Numbered from the stretch's first letter, positions 25,689 to 35,376 are shown. The stretch is DNA of 64,000 nt from Gammaproteobacteria bacterium (GCA_024644515.1 JAHEHN010000013.1:1-64000); one strand, 5' to 3'. The notes: a model not told the origin generated them from the sequence alone. Translations and numbers: made by a program.

Positions 25689-26690
25689 TTGTCACAACTG
25701 GCCTTACATCAGCAACTGAGCTGGCAGGAAATTCTTGCAATGGCGCCCATGCATAGTACTGAACTGTGCAATCTGCTGGGGCTGCAGATTGATTCACTAC
25801 CTCAGGAGCACCCTCTGTTAAAGCAATTTCCGCTGCGGGTTCCGGCGCCCTACCTGAAGCGCATAGAAAAAGGTAATCCTGCTGATCCGCTGTTACTGCA
25901 GATTTTTCCCAGGCCTGAAGAAACCCTGTCGATGCCCGGATTTTCCCCGGATCCTGTTGGCGAAAGCGAAGCAAATCCAAAGCCGGGCATACTCCATAAA
26001 TACAAAGGGCGCGCTTTATTACTGGTCACCTCCAGTTGCGCTATTCATTGCCGCTATTGTTTCAGACGACACTTTCCCTATGAAGAAAATAATCCGGGCA
26101 AGGAACACTGGCGAGAAAGTCTTGAATACCTGAAACAGGATAGCAGTATCAGCGAGGTGATCTTGAGTGGTGGCGATCCGCTTACCCTGCCGGATAAATA
26201 CCTGGCCTGGTTTATGGCTGAACTGGCGCAGATCAATCACATCCGCCGTATTCGCATTCATACCCGTTTACCCATCATGATTCCGCAACGGGTAACGCCA
26301 GATCTTTGCAAGCTACTGGCAAATCAGCGCTTTCAGACTATTCTGGTTATACACAGTAATCATGCACAGGAGTTTGATGATGAAGTGGATGCTGCCTGTC
26401 TATCACTTAAAAAGGCCGGCATAACCCTGCTCAATCAAAGTGTCCTGTTAAAGCATATCAATGACTCCAGCGACGCCCTGGTAGCCTTGAGTGAAAGATT
26501 ATTTAAAGCTGGTGTACTGCCCTATTACCTGCACTTGCTGGATCGTGTTAGTGGTGCAGCCCATTTTGATGTCCCGGAGGAAACCGGAAAGGCACTGATA
26601 AAAGAACTACAGGCCCAGTTGCCCGGGTACCTGGTGCCGAAACTGGTCAGAGAAATTCCCGGGCAAGAGGCAAAAACTCCAGTGGGGTAA
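25689..26690 (+). CDS. epmB: EF-P beta-lysylation protein EpmB (lysine 2,3-aminomutase)
   Basis: Radical-SAM, PLP-dependent aminomutase of 333 aa that makes (R)-beta-lysine for EF-P. The iron-sulfur motif is CAIHCRYCFRRHF (CxxxCxxC), followed by EVILSGGDPLTLPD and the PLP-lysine region LVPKLVREIPGQEAKTPVG at the C-terminus. It is the short EpmB form without the long C-terminus of KamA enzymes. The start codon read here is TTG; no better in-frame ATG sits before the conserved SWQEIL segment. Confidence 0.95.
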   Translation: MSQLALHQQLSWQEILAMAPMHSTELCNLLGLQIDSLPQEHPLLKQFPLRVPAPYLKRIEKGNPADPLLLQIFPRPEETLSMPGFSPDPVGESEANPKPGILHKYKGRALLLVTSSCAIHCRYCFRRHFPYEENNPGKEHWRESLEYLKQDSSISEVILSGGDPLTLPDKYLAWFMAELAQINHIRRIRIHTRLPIMIPQRVTPDLCKLLANQRFQTILVIHSNHAQEFDDEVDAACLSLKKAGITLLNQSVLLKHINDSSDALVALSERLFKAGVLPYYLHLLDRVSGAAHFDVPEETGKALIKELQAQLPGYLVPKLVREIPGQEAKTPVG

Positions 26691-26749
26691 ACAAACATGG
26701 AAAACTATAAGCACTGTTAGAACCTAAAAAAGGAAAAGGACTTCCTGAG

Positions 26750-27055
26750 ATGAAAACACCCGCTTTTCACTTGCTCGTTGTCAGCATCGACAACACCCTG
26801 CCAAAACACCTGATTGCTGCATTACGTCAAGACCATGTCCCGGTTCTCGCCACCGGGATTAATAGCAAGTCGACTCTTGCCAAACACCTGCAACAAATGC
26901 GTATTGATCTGCTTTTACTTGTGGAAAGCGAGGCCATTATTCCCGCACAGTGGCTTGAGCTCTATGCCCAATCAGGAAGCAGGACTCCGGTTTTAATTGC
27001 CTGCGCAGAGAAGTCTTCGCTGGAAAATACCAGAGGCAAAACTGGCCAACTATGA
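26750..27055 (+). CDS. fimX: FimX N-terminal REC-like fragment, frameshifted from the main part
   Basis: 101-aa frame with good ribosome signals (AAGGA before ATG) that encodes the first part of a receiver-like domain (FHLLVVSIDNTLPKHLIAALRQ). The phospho-acceptor region reads LLLLVESEA, so the usual Asp is absent, as in the degenerate REC of FimX. The frame stops at 27055, but the +1 frame continues the same domain (KLANYDLIAANNTIALSRAI) into the GGDEF-EAL protein. Removing one base near 27030 would give a junction SSLENPEAKLANYDLI. I read the two frames as one gene, 26750-28805, of about 684 aa, close to FimX of P. aeruginosa (691 aa). Confidence 0.7.
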   Translation: MKTPAFHLLVVSIDNTLPKHLIAALRQDHVPVLATGINSKSTLAKHLQQMRIDLLLLVESEAIIPAQWLELYAQSGSRTPVLIACAEKSSLENTRGKTGQL

Positions 27056-28805
27056 TCTCATTGCCGCCAACAACACCATTGCCTTATCGCGGGCGATAAA
27101 AAAACTGGCGGCTTATGCAAGGGAAAAAATCAACAATCGTGTGATGGCAAACAGGATCCGTCAACTGGAAAAGCAGCAGGGCTTCTTGCTCGACAGCTGC
27201 CAGGACGCGCTGGCCATTCTTGGCAAAGGACGCCACCTGTATTGTAACGATCGCTACGTCGGATTTTTTGCCCGGCACAGTCGTAGTTCGTCCGGTGCGC
27301 TGAAGCGTAAAAAGCTTTTACATGGTTTTCTGCAAGACCTGCTCAGCGAAGCCGACAGGCAACCCCTGCATAGAATACTCAGCAGTGAAATCACCACCTC
27401 GAAAACACTTCAGGTCTGCAGCAAAGCAACTGCAGAAAACCTTTCATTGACCTTTTCATCAATATTTTTCAAGCACGAAAAATGTATACAGGTGATAGTC
27501 AAGACGGCCAGTGGCAACAGCCATTACTCGCGAGACAAGCAATCTCTGGCTAACGAGGACCTGTTGACACGTCTGATCAATCAGGAAAACTTTACCGCCA
27601 AGGTTGAAGCCGCCATTACCAAGGCAATAAACCAACAGAAATTCTGTACCCAGATGATTGTGCAAATTAATGCCTTTAAGGAAATGCAGGCAACCATTGG
27701 CCGATCAGGCACCAACCAGTTACTTTACGAGATCAGCGAATTCCTTAATAAGTCGATTAACAAGCCATTCATTGCGTCGAGAATGGCAGAGGATGAATTC
27801 GGTTTGCTGTTGAATGACAGTAGTGCGGAACAGGGCGCGACATTGGCCAACTATATACACCACAGGCTCAACAGTGCTTTTTCCGGGGGTGATAAACCTG
27901 TGGCTATCAGCGCCTCGCTGGGTATGACCTTTATCAATGAACTGGCGCTGGACGCACAGGATATGATTAACCGGGCTCGCATAAACCGGAACCTGGCGCC
28001 GACCTATACCATGCAGCAAGCTGCCTTTCACTCAAATACCTCAGTAATTCCACAGCTTATAAGGAAGGCTTTGGATTCCGGAGAGTGGTATTTACGCTTT
28101 GAGCCCTTGCTCAGTTTCACCCCGGACAACAGGAAACGATATGAAGTACTTCTCTCTTTGAATGGGCGCGCTGGCGAATTTAACCCGGAGGAACTTCTTG
28201 CCCAGGCCAATATCCATAATCTGGCCGGGGAAATTGACAGGCAAATTTTGAATGCTCTTATTGATGAAATAGATATCCAGGAAGATAGCAGTAAGCTCAT
28301 ATTTATTCCCGTCAGCGGCAATACTCTGGTAAACAAGAGCATGCTGACCTGGTTAAGCAGTCTGTTACAGCGCCATAGAGGATGTGCCGGGCAACTGGTT
28401 TTTCAGCTCAGTGAAATAGATCTCCATGGCAATAGCCAGCTAGCCCGGACTTTTTGCAACAAGCTCAATGAGCTGGGTATTGGTGTTGCCGTATCGCGCT
28501 TTGGCAGTGCCATGGATCCCCTTTCCCTGGTATCTACGGTGAAGCCGAATGTTGTCATCCTGGATCAATCCCTGCACAGCGAAATTCTTTATAGTAAAAA
28601 ACAGCAGCAATCTGTAGGTAAACTCATTAGTGCTCTTCACCACGAACAAGTCCGCGTGGGCATCTCAGGCATTGAGAAAATGGAGTTGCTGCCATTGCTA
28701 TGGGAGTTAGGCGTTGATCTGGTACAGGGGAGTTGCCTTGCTCGGGCAGCCAAATCAATGGATTATGTATTTCCTCAAGAAGAAAAAATCAAACCCTGCA
28801 TTTGA
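26997..28805 (+). CDS. fimX: FimX-type degenerate GGDEF-EAL protein, main part
   Basis: Main frame of the presumed FimX. After the tail of REC comes a PAS-like region (about 50-180 of this frame; QDALAILGKGRHLYCNDRYVGFF), a degenerate GGDEF domain (about 190-345) in which the motif reads AEDEF, and an EAL domain (about 350-600) in which EAL reads EVL (RYEVLLSLNG). EVL is also what FimX has, so this is most likely a c-di-GMP receptor rather than an enzyme, working in type IV pilus assembly and twitching. Nearby rhdA-psd matches the FimX locus in Pseudomonas. The TTG start at 26997 is only the formal beginning of the open frame; the true start is probably 26750 across a frameshift. Confidence 0.82.
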   Translation: MPAQRSLRWKIPEAKLANYDLIAANNTIALSRAIKKLAAYAREKINNRVMANRIRQLEKQQGFLLDSCQDALAILGKGRHLYCNDRYVGFFARHSRSSSGALKRKKLLHGFLQDLLSEADRQPLHRILSSEITTSKTLQVCSKATAENLSLTFSSIFFKHEKCIQVIVKTASGNSHYSRDKQSLANEDLLTRLINQENFTAKVEAAITKAINQQKFCTQMIVQINAFKEMQATIGRSGTNQLLYEISEFLNKSINKPFIASRMAEDEFGLLLNDSSAEQGATLANYIHHRLNSAFSGGDKPVAISASLGMTFINELALDAQDMINRARINRNLAPTYTMQQAAFHSNTSVIPQLIRKALDSGEWYLRFEPLLSFTPDNRKRYEVLLSLNGRAGEFNPEELLAQANIHNLAGEIDRQILNALIDEIDIQEDSSKLIFIPVSGNTLVNKSMLTWLSSLLQRHRGCAGQLVFQLSEIDLHGNSQLARTFCNKLNELGIGVAVSRFGSAMDPLSLVSTVKPNVVILDQSLHSEILYSKKQQQSVGKLISALHHEQVRVGISGIEKMELLPLLWELGVDLVQGSCLARAAKSMDYVFPQEEKIKPCI

Positions 28806-28901
28806 AACGCCTAAAAGTTCTGAAGTAGCTGGGGCTTTTTTCCCCACGACAAGCTAAACTACGCTCCATTGTTGCAAAACCAATTCAACGGGGCAGCCTA
28901 C

Positions 28902-30269
28902 GTGGAGAATATCAGGCTACAAACCAGTCACAAGCTGGCACTCAGTTTTGCCATTCTGTTTATTGTGGTGACCTCTGCATTCTGGTTACTGTTTCAGAAT
29001 GAATTAAACCGCTCTTTACGCGAATACAGCGATATTCTCGGCGCCTCCCTTGCGGAACAAACCGCCACATCGGTTCGCGAACTTGTGCTGGTGAATGACC
29101 CATTGGGATTGAATGTAGTGCTTACCCAACTGGTTAGAGACAGCAATATTGTTTATGCCGTTGTTTATGATGTTGATGGCAGGCAATTGGCGAGTGCGGG
29201 TCAGGCCTCTATCAATACTGCAAACGCTACTATCATTCCCGCACAACAAGGATTTTACAGTGCCGACATTACTGTTCAGGATGCTATTGCCGGGTCGATT
29301 CAGCTGGAATTGGACAGCATGGCGGTTGCCGGATTTCAGTCCCGCATGCGCAACCTGTTTTTACTGGTACTGACAATCTCCCTGATTCTTGTGGTCAGTA
29401 CCGCTTTTGCCTTAGCCGGTGCAATTACCAACCCCATACTCGCCACAATCAACACTATCATTCGCAAAACCGGCGATGATGAGTTTAATGAGAGCGAGCC
29501 AAGTGAAACTCAACGATTGCAGTTTGCTGTAGAAAACCTGCTGGCTAAATTTCAGGACATGGAAGAAAAGCTGCTGGAAACGGGCGTTTGGGAAAAAGCC
29601 GATGAAGAATCTGACAGTGTACCAGTTAGAGTAAATGCCACTATGCTGGTAATCAACGTGGTCAATATCAATACCGCAATAGAACTTTTGCATCCCCCTA
29701 CTCTTGCCAATCTGTTACGGGAATATATTTTTTACTTGAAACAGGCGGCAAGTCTTTTCGGTGGTTCTTTCCAGCGCCAGAGCGGCGACTCGATCCTCAT
29801 CAGTTTCGACAGTATTGATTGCAAGGACAGACACAGCATTAATGCTTTGCAGTGTGCCGGCCTATTTCAGCTAATCATGAACAGGATAAATCTTCGTCAC
29901 AAGGAAAAAGGAGAACAAATCCTTGAATTCAGGATGGCGATTCATAGCGGTGATATATTTCTTGCGCCAGGCCTCTTCAGTGACAATGTGAAAGAGTATG
30001 GCATGCTTGGAAAAACCATCGATATCACTTATTTCCTCTGCAAGCAAAGTGCCCCGAATCAATTAATCATCAGTGATTCAGCCTGCTCACAGGCTATGCA
30101 GTTTGAACAGTTTGAAACCGCAGGACAAAATGAAATCAGCATGCCCGCAGACAACGTTATATTCATGGCTTATATTCTGTCAAACAATTTTGCCGGTGAA
30201 AAAGAATTGATCCGCAAACAATGCGATCATATTCTTCATACAACAAAAATAACTGACCAGACACACTGA
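28902..30269 (+). CDS. Membrane sensor with HAMP-like linker and degenerate class III cyclase domain
   Basis: Protein of about 455 aa from the GTG at 28902, which has GGGG upstream; a TTG at 28869 would add 11 residues. In the 466-residue numbering: helix 1 (22-42), an extracytoplasmic segment (43-160), helix 2 (162-184), a HAMP-like linker (185-240) and an adenylate/guanylate-cyclase-like domain (257-445). The domain keeps SGDSILISF (second metal Asp, 307) and YGMLGKTIDIT, but the first metal Asp is replaced by Asn263 in LVINVVNIN, and the usual IGDxVN reads LGKTID. So it probably binds rather than makes a nucleotide, or is inactive. It lies directly after fimX; a shared role in surface motility is inferred from context. 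Confidence 0.7.
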   Translation: MENIRLQTSHKLALSFAILFIVVTSAFWLLFQNELNRSLREYSDILGASLAEQTATSVRELVLVNDPLGLNVVLTQLVRDSNIVYAVVYDVDGRQLASAGQASINTANATIIPAQQGFYSADITVQDAIAGSIQLELDSMAVAGFQSRMRNLFLLVLTISLILVVSTAFALAGAITNPILATINTIIRKTGDDEFNESEPSETQRLQFAVENLLAKFQDMEEKLLETGVWEKADEESDSVPVRVNATMLVINVVNINTAIELLHPPTLANLLREYIFYLKQAASLFGGSFQRQSGDSILISFDSIDCKDRHSINALQCAGLFQLIMNRINLRHKEKGEQILEFRMAIHSGDIFLAPGLFSDNVKEYGMLGKTIDITYFLCKQSAPNQLIISDSACSQAMQFEQFETAGQNEISMPADNVIFMAYILSNNFAGEKELIRKQCDHILHTTKITDQTH

Positions 30270-30333
30270 GCCAATCAGCGATTACCTATAAATTATTACT
30301 ATAAAAAAAGGACAGGCACGCAAGGAAGGCTAT

Positions 30334-30915
30334 ATGGAAAATACTATAGATGTCGGACACCCTTTTTTCTTTCCTACCCAGGTCATCATGGTCGATGACG
30401 ACCCGGATTTTCTGGACGGCATCAGTTTGATGCTCGATAAAAACCTCAGCTACAAGCTATTTCAGTCAGCCTCTGAAGCACTGGATTATGCAAACCAGTC
30501 GCATAAACAGGTAAGTTTACAGGAGCGCTGCTACAGTAATTACAAAACCGGTCCCCAGGATTCTGATTCTCTTTCCCATGTCGATATTGGCAGGCTTTAT
30601 GAAGAAATCTATAACGGTGACCGATTTCAGACCAGCTCAACAGTGGTAGTTGATTACTCAATGCCTGAAATGAATGGCCTGGAATTTTTAATGGAGTTAA
30701 AAAACCCTTTTATCAAAAAGGTGCTTTTAACTGGCCAGGCTGATACAGAACTGGCAATCAAGGCATTTAACAAACAGCTTATAGATCAGTATATTGACAA
30801 GCATGATCCACGCCTGAAGCAGGTACTTAATTCAACTATTTCTGTTTTTTTCAGAGCAGTATTTCCGCAGCAGTTACAAGCTAATCACCGATCCTATAAT
30901 TGCCTCTCATCATGA
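30334..30915 (+). CDS. Response regulator, N-terminal receiver part (frameshifted)
   Basis: Receiver domain with the acidic pair in IMVDDDPDFLDG (21-23), phospho-acceptor Asp107 (VVVDYSMPEMNG), Thr133 (LLTGQA) and Lys156 (DKHD). An insertion of about 40 residues between 58 and 100 separates the acidic pocket from the phosphorylation strand. The frame runs into unrelated sequence after a T7 run at 30844-30850. In the +1 frame, SEQYFRSSYKLITDPII leads without a stop into the next ORF. I therefore read 30334-31375 as one gene of about 346 aa, broken by a one-base change in the T run. Its likely kinase is the convergent gene at 31399-33006. Confidence 0.75.
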   Translation: MENTIDVGHPFFFPTQVIMVDDDPDFLDGISLMLDKNLSYKLFQSASEALDYANQSHKQVSLQERCYSNYKTGPQDSDSLSHVDIGRLYEEIYNGDRFQTSSTVVVDYSMPEMNGLEFLMELKNPFIKKVLLTGQADTELAIKAFNKQLIDQYIDKHDPRLKQVLNSTISVFFRAVFPQQLQANHRSYNCLSS

Positions 30916-30922
30916 TACCTTT

Positions 30923-31375
30923 TTGACGGATGCAAAATTCCAGGAATATTTTTATGACTTGCGATTGAAAACCCAATGCATGGAATATTATATGATAGAT
31001 CATCCCCATACCGGCTACCTCATGGTCGACCGAAAAGGGAGAAAACGCGGTCTTATTGTTTACCGTGAAGATGCGCTTTCAGAACACATTGCAGATCTTA
31101 AACAATGGAAAGCACCGGCCAACCTTATCAATGAGGTAATCCAGAAAAACCTCATTCCCGCTGTTAATGGAAGCGAAGAAGATCTCAATGCCGAGCACCC
31201 ATTTATAAAGCAATGGGAACGTTATTATCATCCGGCTATCAAAATTAAATCGGCGAAAAATTATTTCGTGGCTATGCTGACCGAGGAAGACCTACCCCAA
31301 TGCTATCAGGGACAAGTCATCCCTTACGCCGACTTTATCGAAAACAATTCCCTGAACCGGGAAATACTCCATTAG
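30923..31375 (+). CDS. C-terminal part of the frameshifted response regulator
   Basis: 150-aa frame formally starting at a TTG. Its open frame extends back to the T7 run at 30844-30850, so it is best seen as the C-terminal output or regulatory domain of the upstream receiver protein. It contains FQEYFYDLRLKTQCMEYYMID, then GYLMVDRKGRKRGLIVY, a pattern I recall from receiver proteins with an uncharacterised C-terminal domain next to sensor kinases. No DNA-binding domain is visible, so the output is probably protein-protein or enzymatic. If it were a separate gene it would lack a clear ribosome site. Confidence 0.65.
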   Translation: MTDAKFQEYFYDLRLKTQCMEYYMIDHPHTGYLMVDRKGRKRGLIVYREDALSEHIADLKQWKAPANLINEVIQKNLIPAVNGSEEDLNAEHPFIKQWERYYHPAIKIKSAKNYFVAMLTEEDLPQCYQGQVIPYADFIENNSLNREILH

Positions 31376-31398
31376 CATTGATCAGCAAAAAGACTGAT

Positions 31399-33006
31399 TC
31401 AGGTAGCTGGTAAATCAATAGTGAATTCAGCAAACTCCCCAGGCTCTGCAAGGCAGGTTATATCGCCATCGAAACTACGAATGGTGCGTCTGCAAAATGC
31501 CAGACCAACACCGGTACCATCGGCTCGGGTAGTAAAGAATCCGTCGAATATCCGCCTCACCACCTCTGAGTCCATGCCTTCTCCGGTATCGCGAAAAACT
31601 ATTCGATTTACTCCCTTGCCAGGTTTTAGCTCAATAGAAATATGGCCTTTAAGCGAAGAATTAATGGAAAACAGGGCATTTTTCAAAAGATTAAAGATGA
31701 CAAAAATAAACAGATTGTCCAGTCCGCGAAAATAGAAGTCATGCTCTAAATGCACTGATAATTTCTCGCGTTCCCCTCGTTTAAAGGGATAACGATCAAG
31801 GGCCTGAAGAATCAGGTCTGCTGCGGAATAGATGCTGTACTGTGACTTGTCTACAGTATTATCCCTGAGATTCATTAACAACATATCAATGACGCTGTTT
31901 GCCTGATCAACCATGAGAGCTATTCGCTCAGGGGTTTTTTCCAGAACATTCAGATGATCTTCGCGGATGGCCCGAACAGCTTCCGGGTTTTCACTCATTT
32001 GTTTGCGGTAGGTTTGTATTAAAAGCGGCAAGTAGGATTCGATACCATCCATGCTGGCTCTGACTCCCGACAAGGGGGTGCGCATCTCATGAGCGATATT
32101 GGCGCTTAAATCCTGCATCACCTGCATTTTGTCTTCATAGTTTAATTCTGTTTGCTGCATGATGGCATCAAAGTCCTTGTCCTGATCAAGTATGGCAGCC
32201 ATTTGCAGGGCAAAATAATCAAGAATCCTGAAATCATATTCCTTAACACTATGCTCAAGATCTCCCAGCATTAGCAGCATTTGATTAACCACAAAATAAT
32301 GAACGGGGAAAAATCCTATCCCCATACTCCACTTTAATGATTTCGTGTTTACCGGAGTTCGAAGAAAAATATATTTACAACCAAAGCCTAGAGCTCTGGC
32401 CAAAACTGGTGAGCATAAAAGAGGAGCACGAATTTTTTTGTACTGCTTTAGAACACCCAGATCACGAATGCAGACAAGCTTTTCTTTGCCGCCAGTCTGG
32501 GCAAGCCATTCCACAGTGGCGTTTAGATTGTCCTGATTGCTCAATTTTGTTGATGAAAAATGTGCAGCAAGATTTCCCGGATCATTAGCAGCAATAATAA
32601 AAGCCCAACAGAAACCAACAACTTCTTCGCCACGGAAAACCAGGCTGATAATATTTATTCTGTCCTCATCAGCATTGAAATACTTTTCCAGCTCTTCTTT
32701 TGCCGATTCTGCTGTCCAGTTCTCGTACCACTTTTCCCGGGCTAACCTGGCATAACAATCTGCCAACACTGCAAGCGTAGAATCGTCCATCTGGCTGACC
32801 TGATCTCCAACATACAGTTTTATTCGAAATTCACTTCCGGCCAGACGTGACAGCATTTTATTAAGACGGGAGAGATTAAGAACGGTACGGGAGGAGGATT
32901 TTTCTTTAGCTACGTAGCTAGACTCACCCCCTTTATCGAGGGCGTCATCATTTTCAGGCAGGGTAGCTTCACCCTGTCGGTTCCGTTTTTCATTAATATC
33001 AGCCAA
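31399..33006 (-). CDS. Soluble sensor histidine kinase with an N-terminal GNAT-like domain
   Basis: Protein of 535 aa without transmembrane helices. Residues about 62-240 have the look of a GNAT acyltransferase fold (LVFRGEEVVGFCWAF, then IRDLGVLKQYKKIRAPLLCSPVL with the expected acyl-CoA-loop position, then KSLKWSMGIGFFPVHYF). The kinase core follows: HisKA with His306 (SANIAHEMRTPLSGV), N box NLLKNALFSI, G1 DTGEGMD, F box FDGFFTT and G2 GTGVGLAFC. The H-box and core resemble CqsS/LqsS-type kinases. The GNAT domain lacks the clean Q/RxxGxG/A motif, so it may sense an acyl-CoA or act as a ligand domain (inference). It converges on the response-regulator gene with 23 bp between stops. Confidence 0.8.
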   Translation of the reverse strand: MADINEKRNRQGEATLPENDDALDKGGESSYVAKEKSSSRTVLNLSRLNKMLSRLAGSEFRIKLYVGDQVSQMDDSTLAVLADCYARLAREKWYENWTAESAKEELEKYFNADEDRINIISLVFRGEEVVGFCWAFIIAANDPGNLAAHFSSTKLSNQDNLNATVEWLAQTGGKEKLVCIRDLGVLKQYKKIRAPLLCSPVLARALGFGCKYIFLRTPVNTKSLKWSMGIGFFPVHYFVVNQMLLMLGDLEHSVKEYDFRILDYFALQMAAILDQDKDFDAIMQQTELNYEDKMQVMQDLSANIAHEMRTPLSGVRASMDGIESYLPLLIQTYRKQMSENPEAVRAIREDHLNVLEKTPERIALMVDQANSVIDMLLMNLRDNTVDKSQYSIYSAADLILQALDRYPFKRGEREKLSVHLEHDFYFRGLDNLFIFVIFNLLKNALFSINSSLKGHISIELKPGKGVNRIVFRDTGEGMDSEVVRRIFDGFFTTRADGTGVGLAFCRRTIRSFDGDITCLAEPGEFAEFTIDLPAT

Positions 33007-33120
33007 GAGAGCCTGACTCCAGGAGCAGACCGAATAATCAGACCTGCTCCAATAATCATACTGGATGACAAAGGATACTGAAAAAAGCTGTAATTAGCCA
33101 AAAGCAGCAATTAAGCCTGC

Positions 33121-35376
33121 TTATTTATCCTGAACTTCTACCTTATCGACTTTTTGAAATCCCCGTGGAAGCTTGTTACCACGTCGACCTCTTTCACCAC
33201 GATAATGTTCAAGATCAGTCAAAGGCAAATTGATGTAACGCTTTCCAGAATGGACGGTCAATATTTGACCTGGCTTGAGCACCGTTACAGCAACTACAAA
33301 CTCAACCCTTTCTGCCACTCGCGCTGAAGGCACATTAATAATCTTGTTACCTTTACCTTTGGCTAATTCAGGAAGCTGAGATAATTTGAACATCAACATT
33401 CTACCTTCATTGGTAATGCTGACCACTTCACAGTTTTCCAGGTCATCCACCGGTGCCGGCGATAATACCCTTGCGCCTTTAGGTAATGAAAGTAACTGCT
33501 TGCCCGCCTTGTTCTTGCTCACCAGATTTTCCAGTTTGGTGATAAAGCCATAGCCGGCATCCGAAGCTACCAGGCAAACTTCCGTTGGATCTCCAATCAC
33601 CAGGCCTTCAAAGCTTGCCCCTGAAGGCGGTTTTACCCGACCAGATAGCGGCTCACCCATCCCCCTTGCAGAAGGCAGAGTGTGTGCCGCAAGCGTATAG
33701 GCACGTCCCGTGGAATCCAGGAACATTGCATTCTGATTACTCTTGCCTCGAGCACTAAGCTTCAATTTATCACCTGATTTATAAGCCATAGTAGACGCAT
33801 CCACATCATGGCCCTTGGCAGCACGTACCCAACCACCCTCGGAAAGAATAACTGTTACCGGCTCTGTTGAAATCAACTCTTCTTCCTTAAAGGCCTGAGC
33901 TTCTTCCCTGACCACCAATTCAGAACGGCGATCATCACCGTAGGTTTCAGCATCTTCCATGATTTCTTTTTTAATCAGCGTTTTAAGGCGGGCTTTTGAA
34001 CCCAATAAACTTTCCAGAGTCTTTCTTTCATCGGCAAGCTCTTTTTGCTCACCTTTTATTTTCATTTCTTCAAGCTTGGCAAGATTACGCAGACGCAGAT
34101 CAAGGATGGCTTCTGCCTGAATATCACTGAGGCTGAACCGTTTCATCAACACTGGCTTGGGCTTGTCTTCTGTTCGAATTATCTCTATCACTTCATCAAT
34201 ATTCAGAAACGCAATTAACAGCGCATCAAGAATATGTAGTCGAGCATTGATCTTGTCGAGTCGGTATTGAAGTCGTCTAGTGACAGTAGCTGTTCTGAAC
34301 TCAAGCCATTCCTTGAGCAAGCCAAGCAGGCCTTTAACTTGTGGCTTACCGTTAATACCAATCATGTTGAAATTAACGCGGTAGCCCTTTTCAAGGTCTG
34401 TAGTAGAAAACAAATGCGCCATCACCGCATCCACATCAATACGATTAGAGCGTGGCACAATAACAATACGGGTTGGATTTTCGTGATCGGACTCATCGCG
34501 CAGATCGACAATCATCGGCAGCTTTTTCTTCTGCATCTGCGCAGCGATTTGTTCCAGAATCTTGGTGCCGGACACCTGGTAGGGCAGCGCAGTGATAACG
34601 ATATCGCCCTGCTCCTTCATATAAACCGCCCGGCCCTTGATCATGCCGCGCCCGCTTTCATAGAGCTGATGAATCTCTTCTTTCGGCGTTATGATTTCTG
34701 CACTGGTAGGAAAATCGGGACCCTGCACAAACTGGCATAAATCCGCTACCGTCGATTTGGGGTTGTCGAGCAGATGGATGCAGGCTTGCGCCACCTCCCG
34801 CAAATTATGGGGTGGAATATCGGTTGCCATGCCCACGGCAATACCACTGCCTCCATTTAAAAGGACGTTGGGCAGGCGTGCCGGAAGGATAATGGGTTCT
34901 TCCAGCTCACCGTCGAAATTCAGTTTCCAGTCAACCGTATCCTGACCAAGTTCAGACAACAGGACATCGGCATAGGCCTGCATTTTGGATTCGGTATAGC
35001 GCATTGCGGCAAATGATTTCGGGTCATCCGGAGAGCCCCAGTTTCCCTGACCATCAATAATCGGGTAACGATAGGAAAAAGGTTGTGCCATCAGCACCAT
35101 GGCCTCATAGCAGGCAGAATCTCCATGGGGATGGTACTTACCAATGACATCACCAATAGTACGGGCTGATTTTTTATACTTTGCCGAGGATTTCAGCCCC
35201 AGCTCAGACATCGCATAGATAATGCGGCGCTGCACCGGTTTCAAGCCATCACCAATATGGGGCAAAGCCCTGTCATTAATGACATACATGGAATAATTCA
35301 GGTAGGACTGCTCAACAAATGTTCGCAGCGCCATCTGTTCCTTGCCATCTTCATTTAGAGTGATCAGGTCGGTCAT
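33121..35376 (-). CDS. parC: DNA topoisomerase IV subunit A
   Basis: Type IIA topoisomerase subunit that cuts and rejoins DNA to decatenate daughter chromosomes, 751 aa. The N-terminal winged-helix domain contains the catalytic Tyr in MRYTESKMQ (about residue 124) and the quinolone region [12 protein letters not shown], with Ser and Glu at the usual positions. Coiled-coil and exit-gate regions follow, then a C-terminal beta-pinwheel (about 500-745). parE lies upstream in the same direction with a 110-bp gap holding repeat motifs. Standard length. Confidence 0.98.
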   Translation of the reverse strand: MTDLITLNEDGKEQMALRTFVEQSYLNYSMYVINDRALPHIGDGLKPVQRRIIYAMSELGLKSSAKYKKSARTIGDVIGKYHPHGDSACYEAMVLMAQPFSYRYPIIDGQGNWGSPDDPKSFAAMRYTESKMQAYADVLLSELGQDTVDWKLNFDGELEEPIILPARLPNVLLNGGSGIAVGMATDIPPHNLREVAQACIHLLDNPKSTVADLCQFVQGPDFPTSAEIITPKEEIHQLYESGRGMIKGRAVYMKEQGDIVITALPYQVSGTKILEQIAAQMQKKKLPMIVDLRDESDHENPTRIVIVPRSNRIDVDAVMAHLFSTTDLEKGYRVNFNMIGINGKPQVKGLLGLLKEWLEFRTATVTRRLQYRLDKINARLHILDALLIAFLNIDEVIEIIRTEDKPKPVLMKRFSLSDIQAEAILDLRLRNLAKLEEMKIKGEQKELADERKTLESLLGSKARLKTLIKKEIMEDAETYGDDRRSELVVREEAQAFKEEELISTEPVTVILSEGGWVRAAKGHDVDASTMAYKSGDKLKLSARGKSNQNAMFLDSTGRAYTLAAHTLPSARGMGEPLSGRVKPPSGASFEGLVIGDPTEVCLVASDAGYGFITKLENLVSKNKAGKQLLSLPKGARVLSPAPVDDLENCEVVSITNEGRMLMFKLSQLPELAKGKGNKIINVPSARVAERVEFVVAVTVLKPGQILTVHSGKRYINLPLTDLEHYRGERGRRGNKLPRGFQKVDKVEVQDK

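Noticed and set aside
28826..28850. GGGG-CTTTTTT-CCCC as a terminator after fimX
   Set aside because: The T run is in the loop, not after the stem, and the stem is only four pairs.
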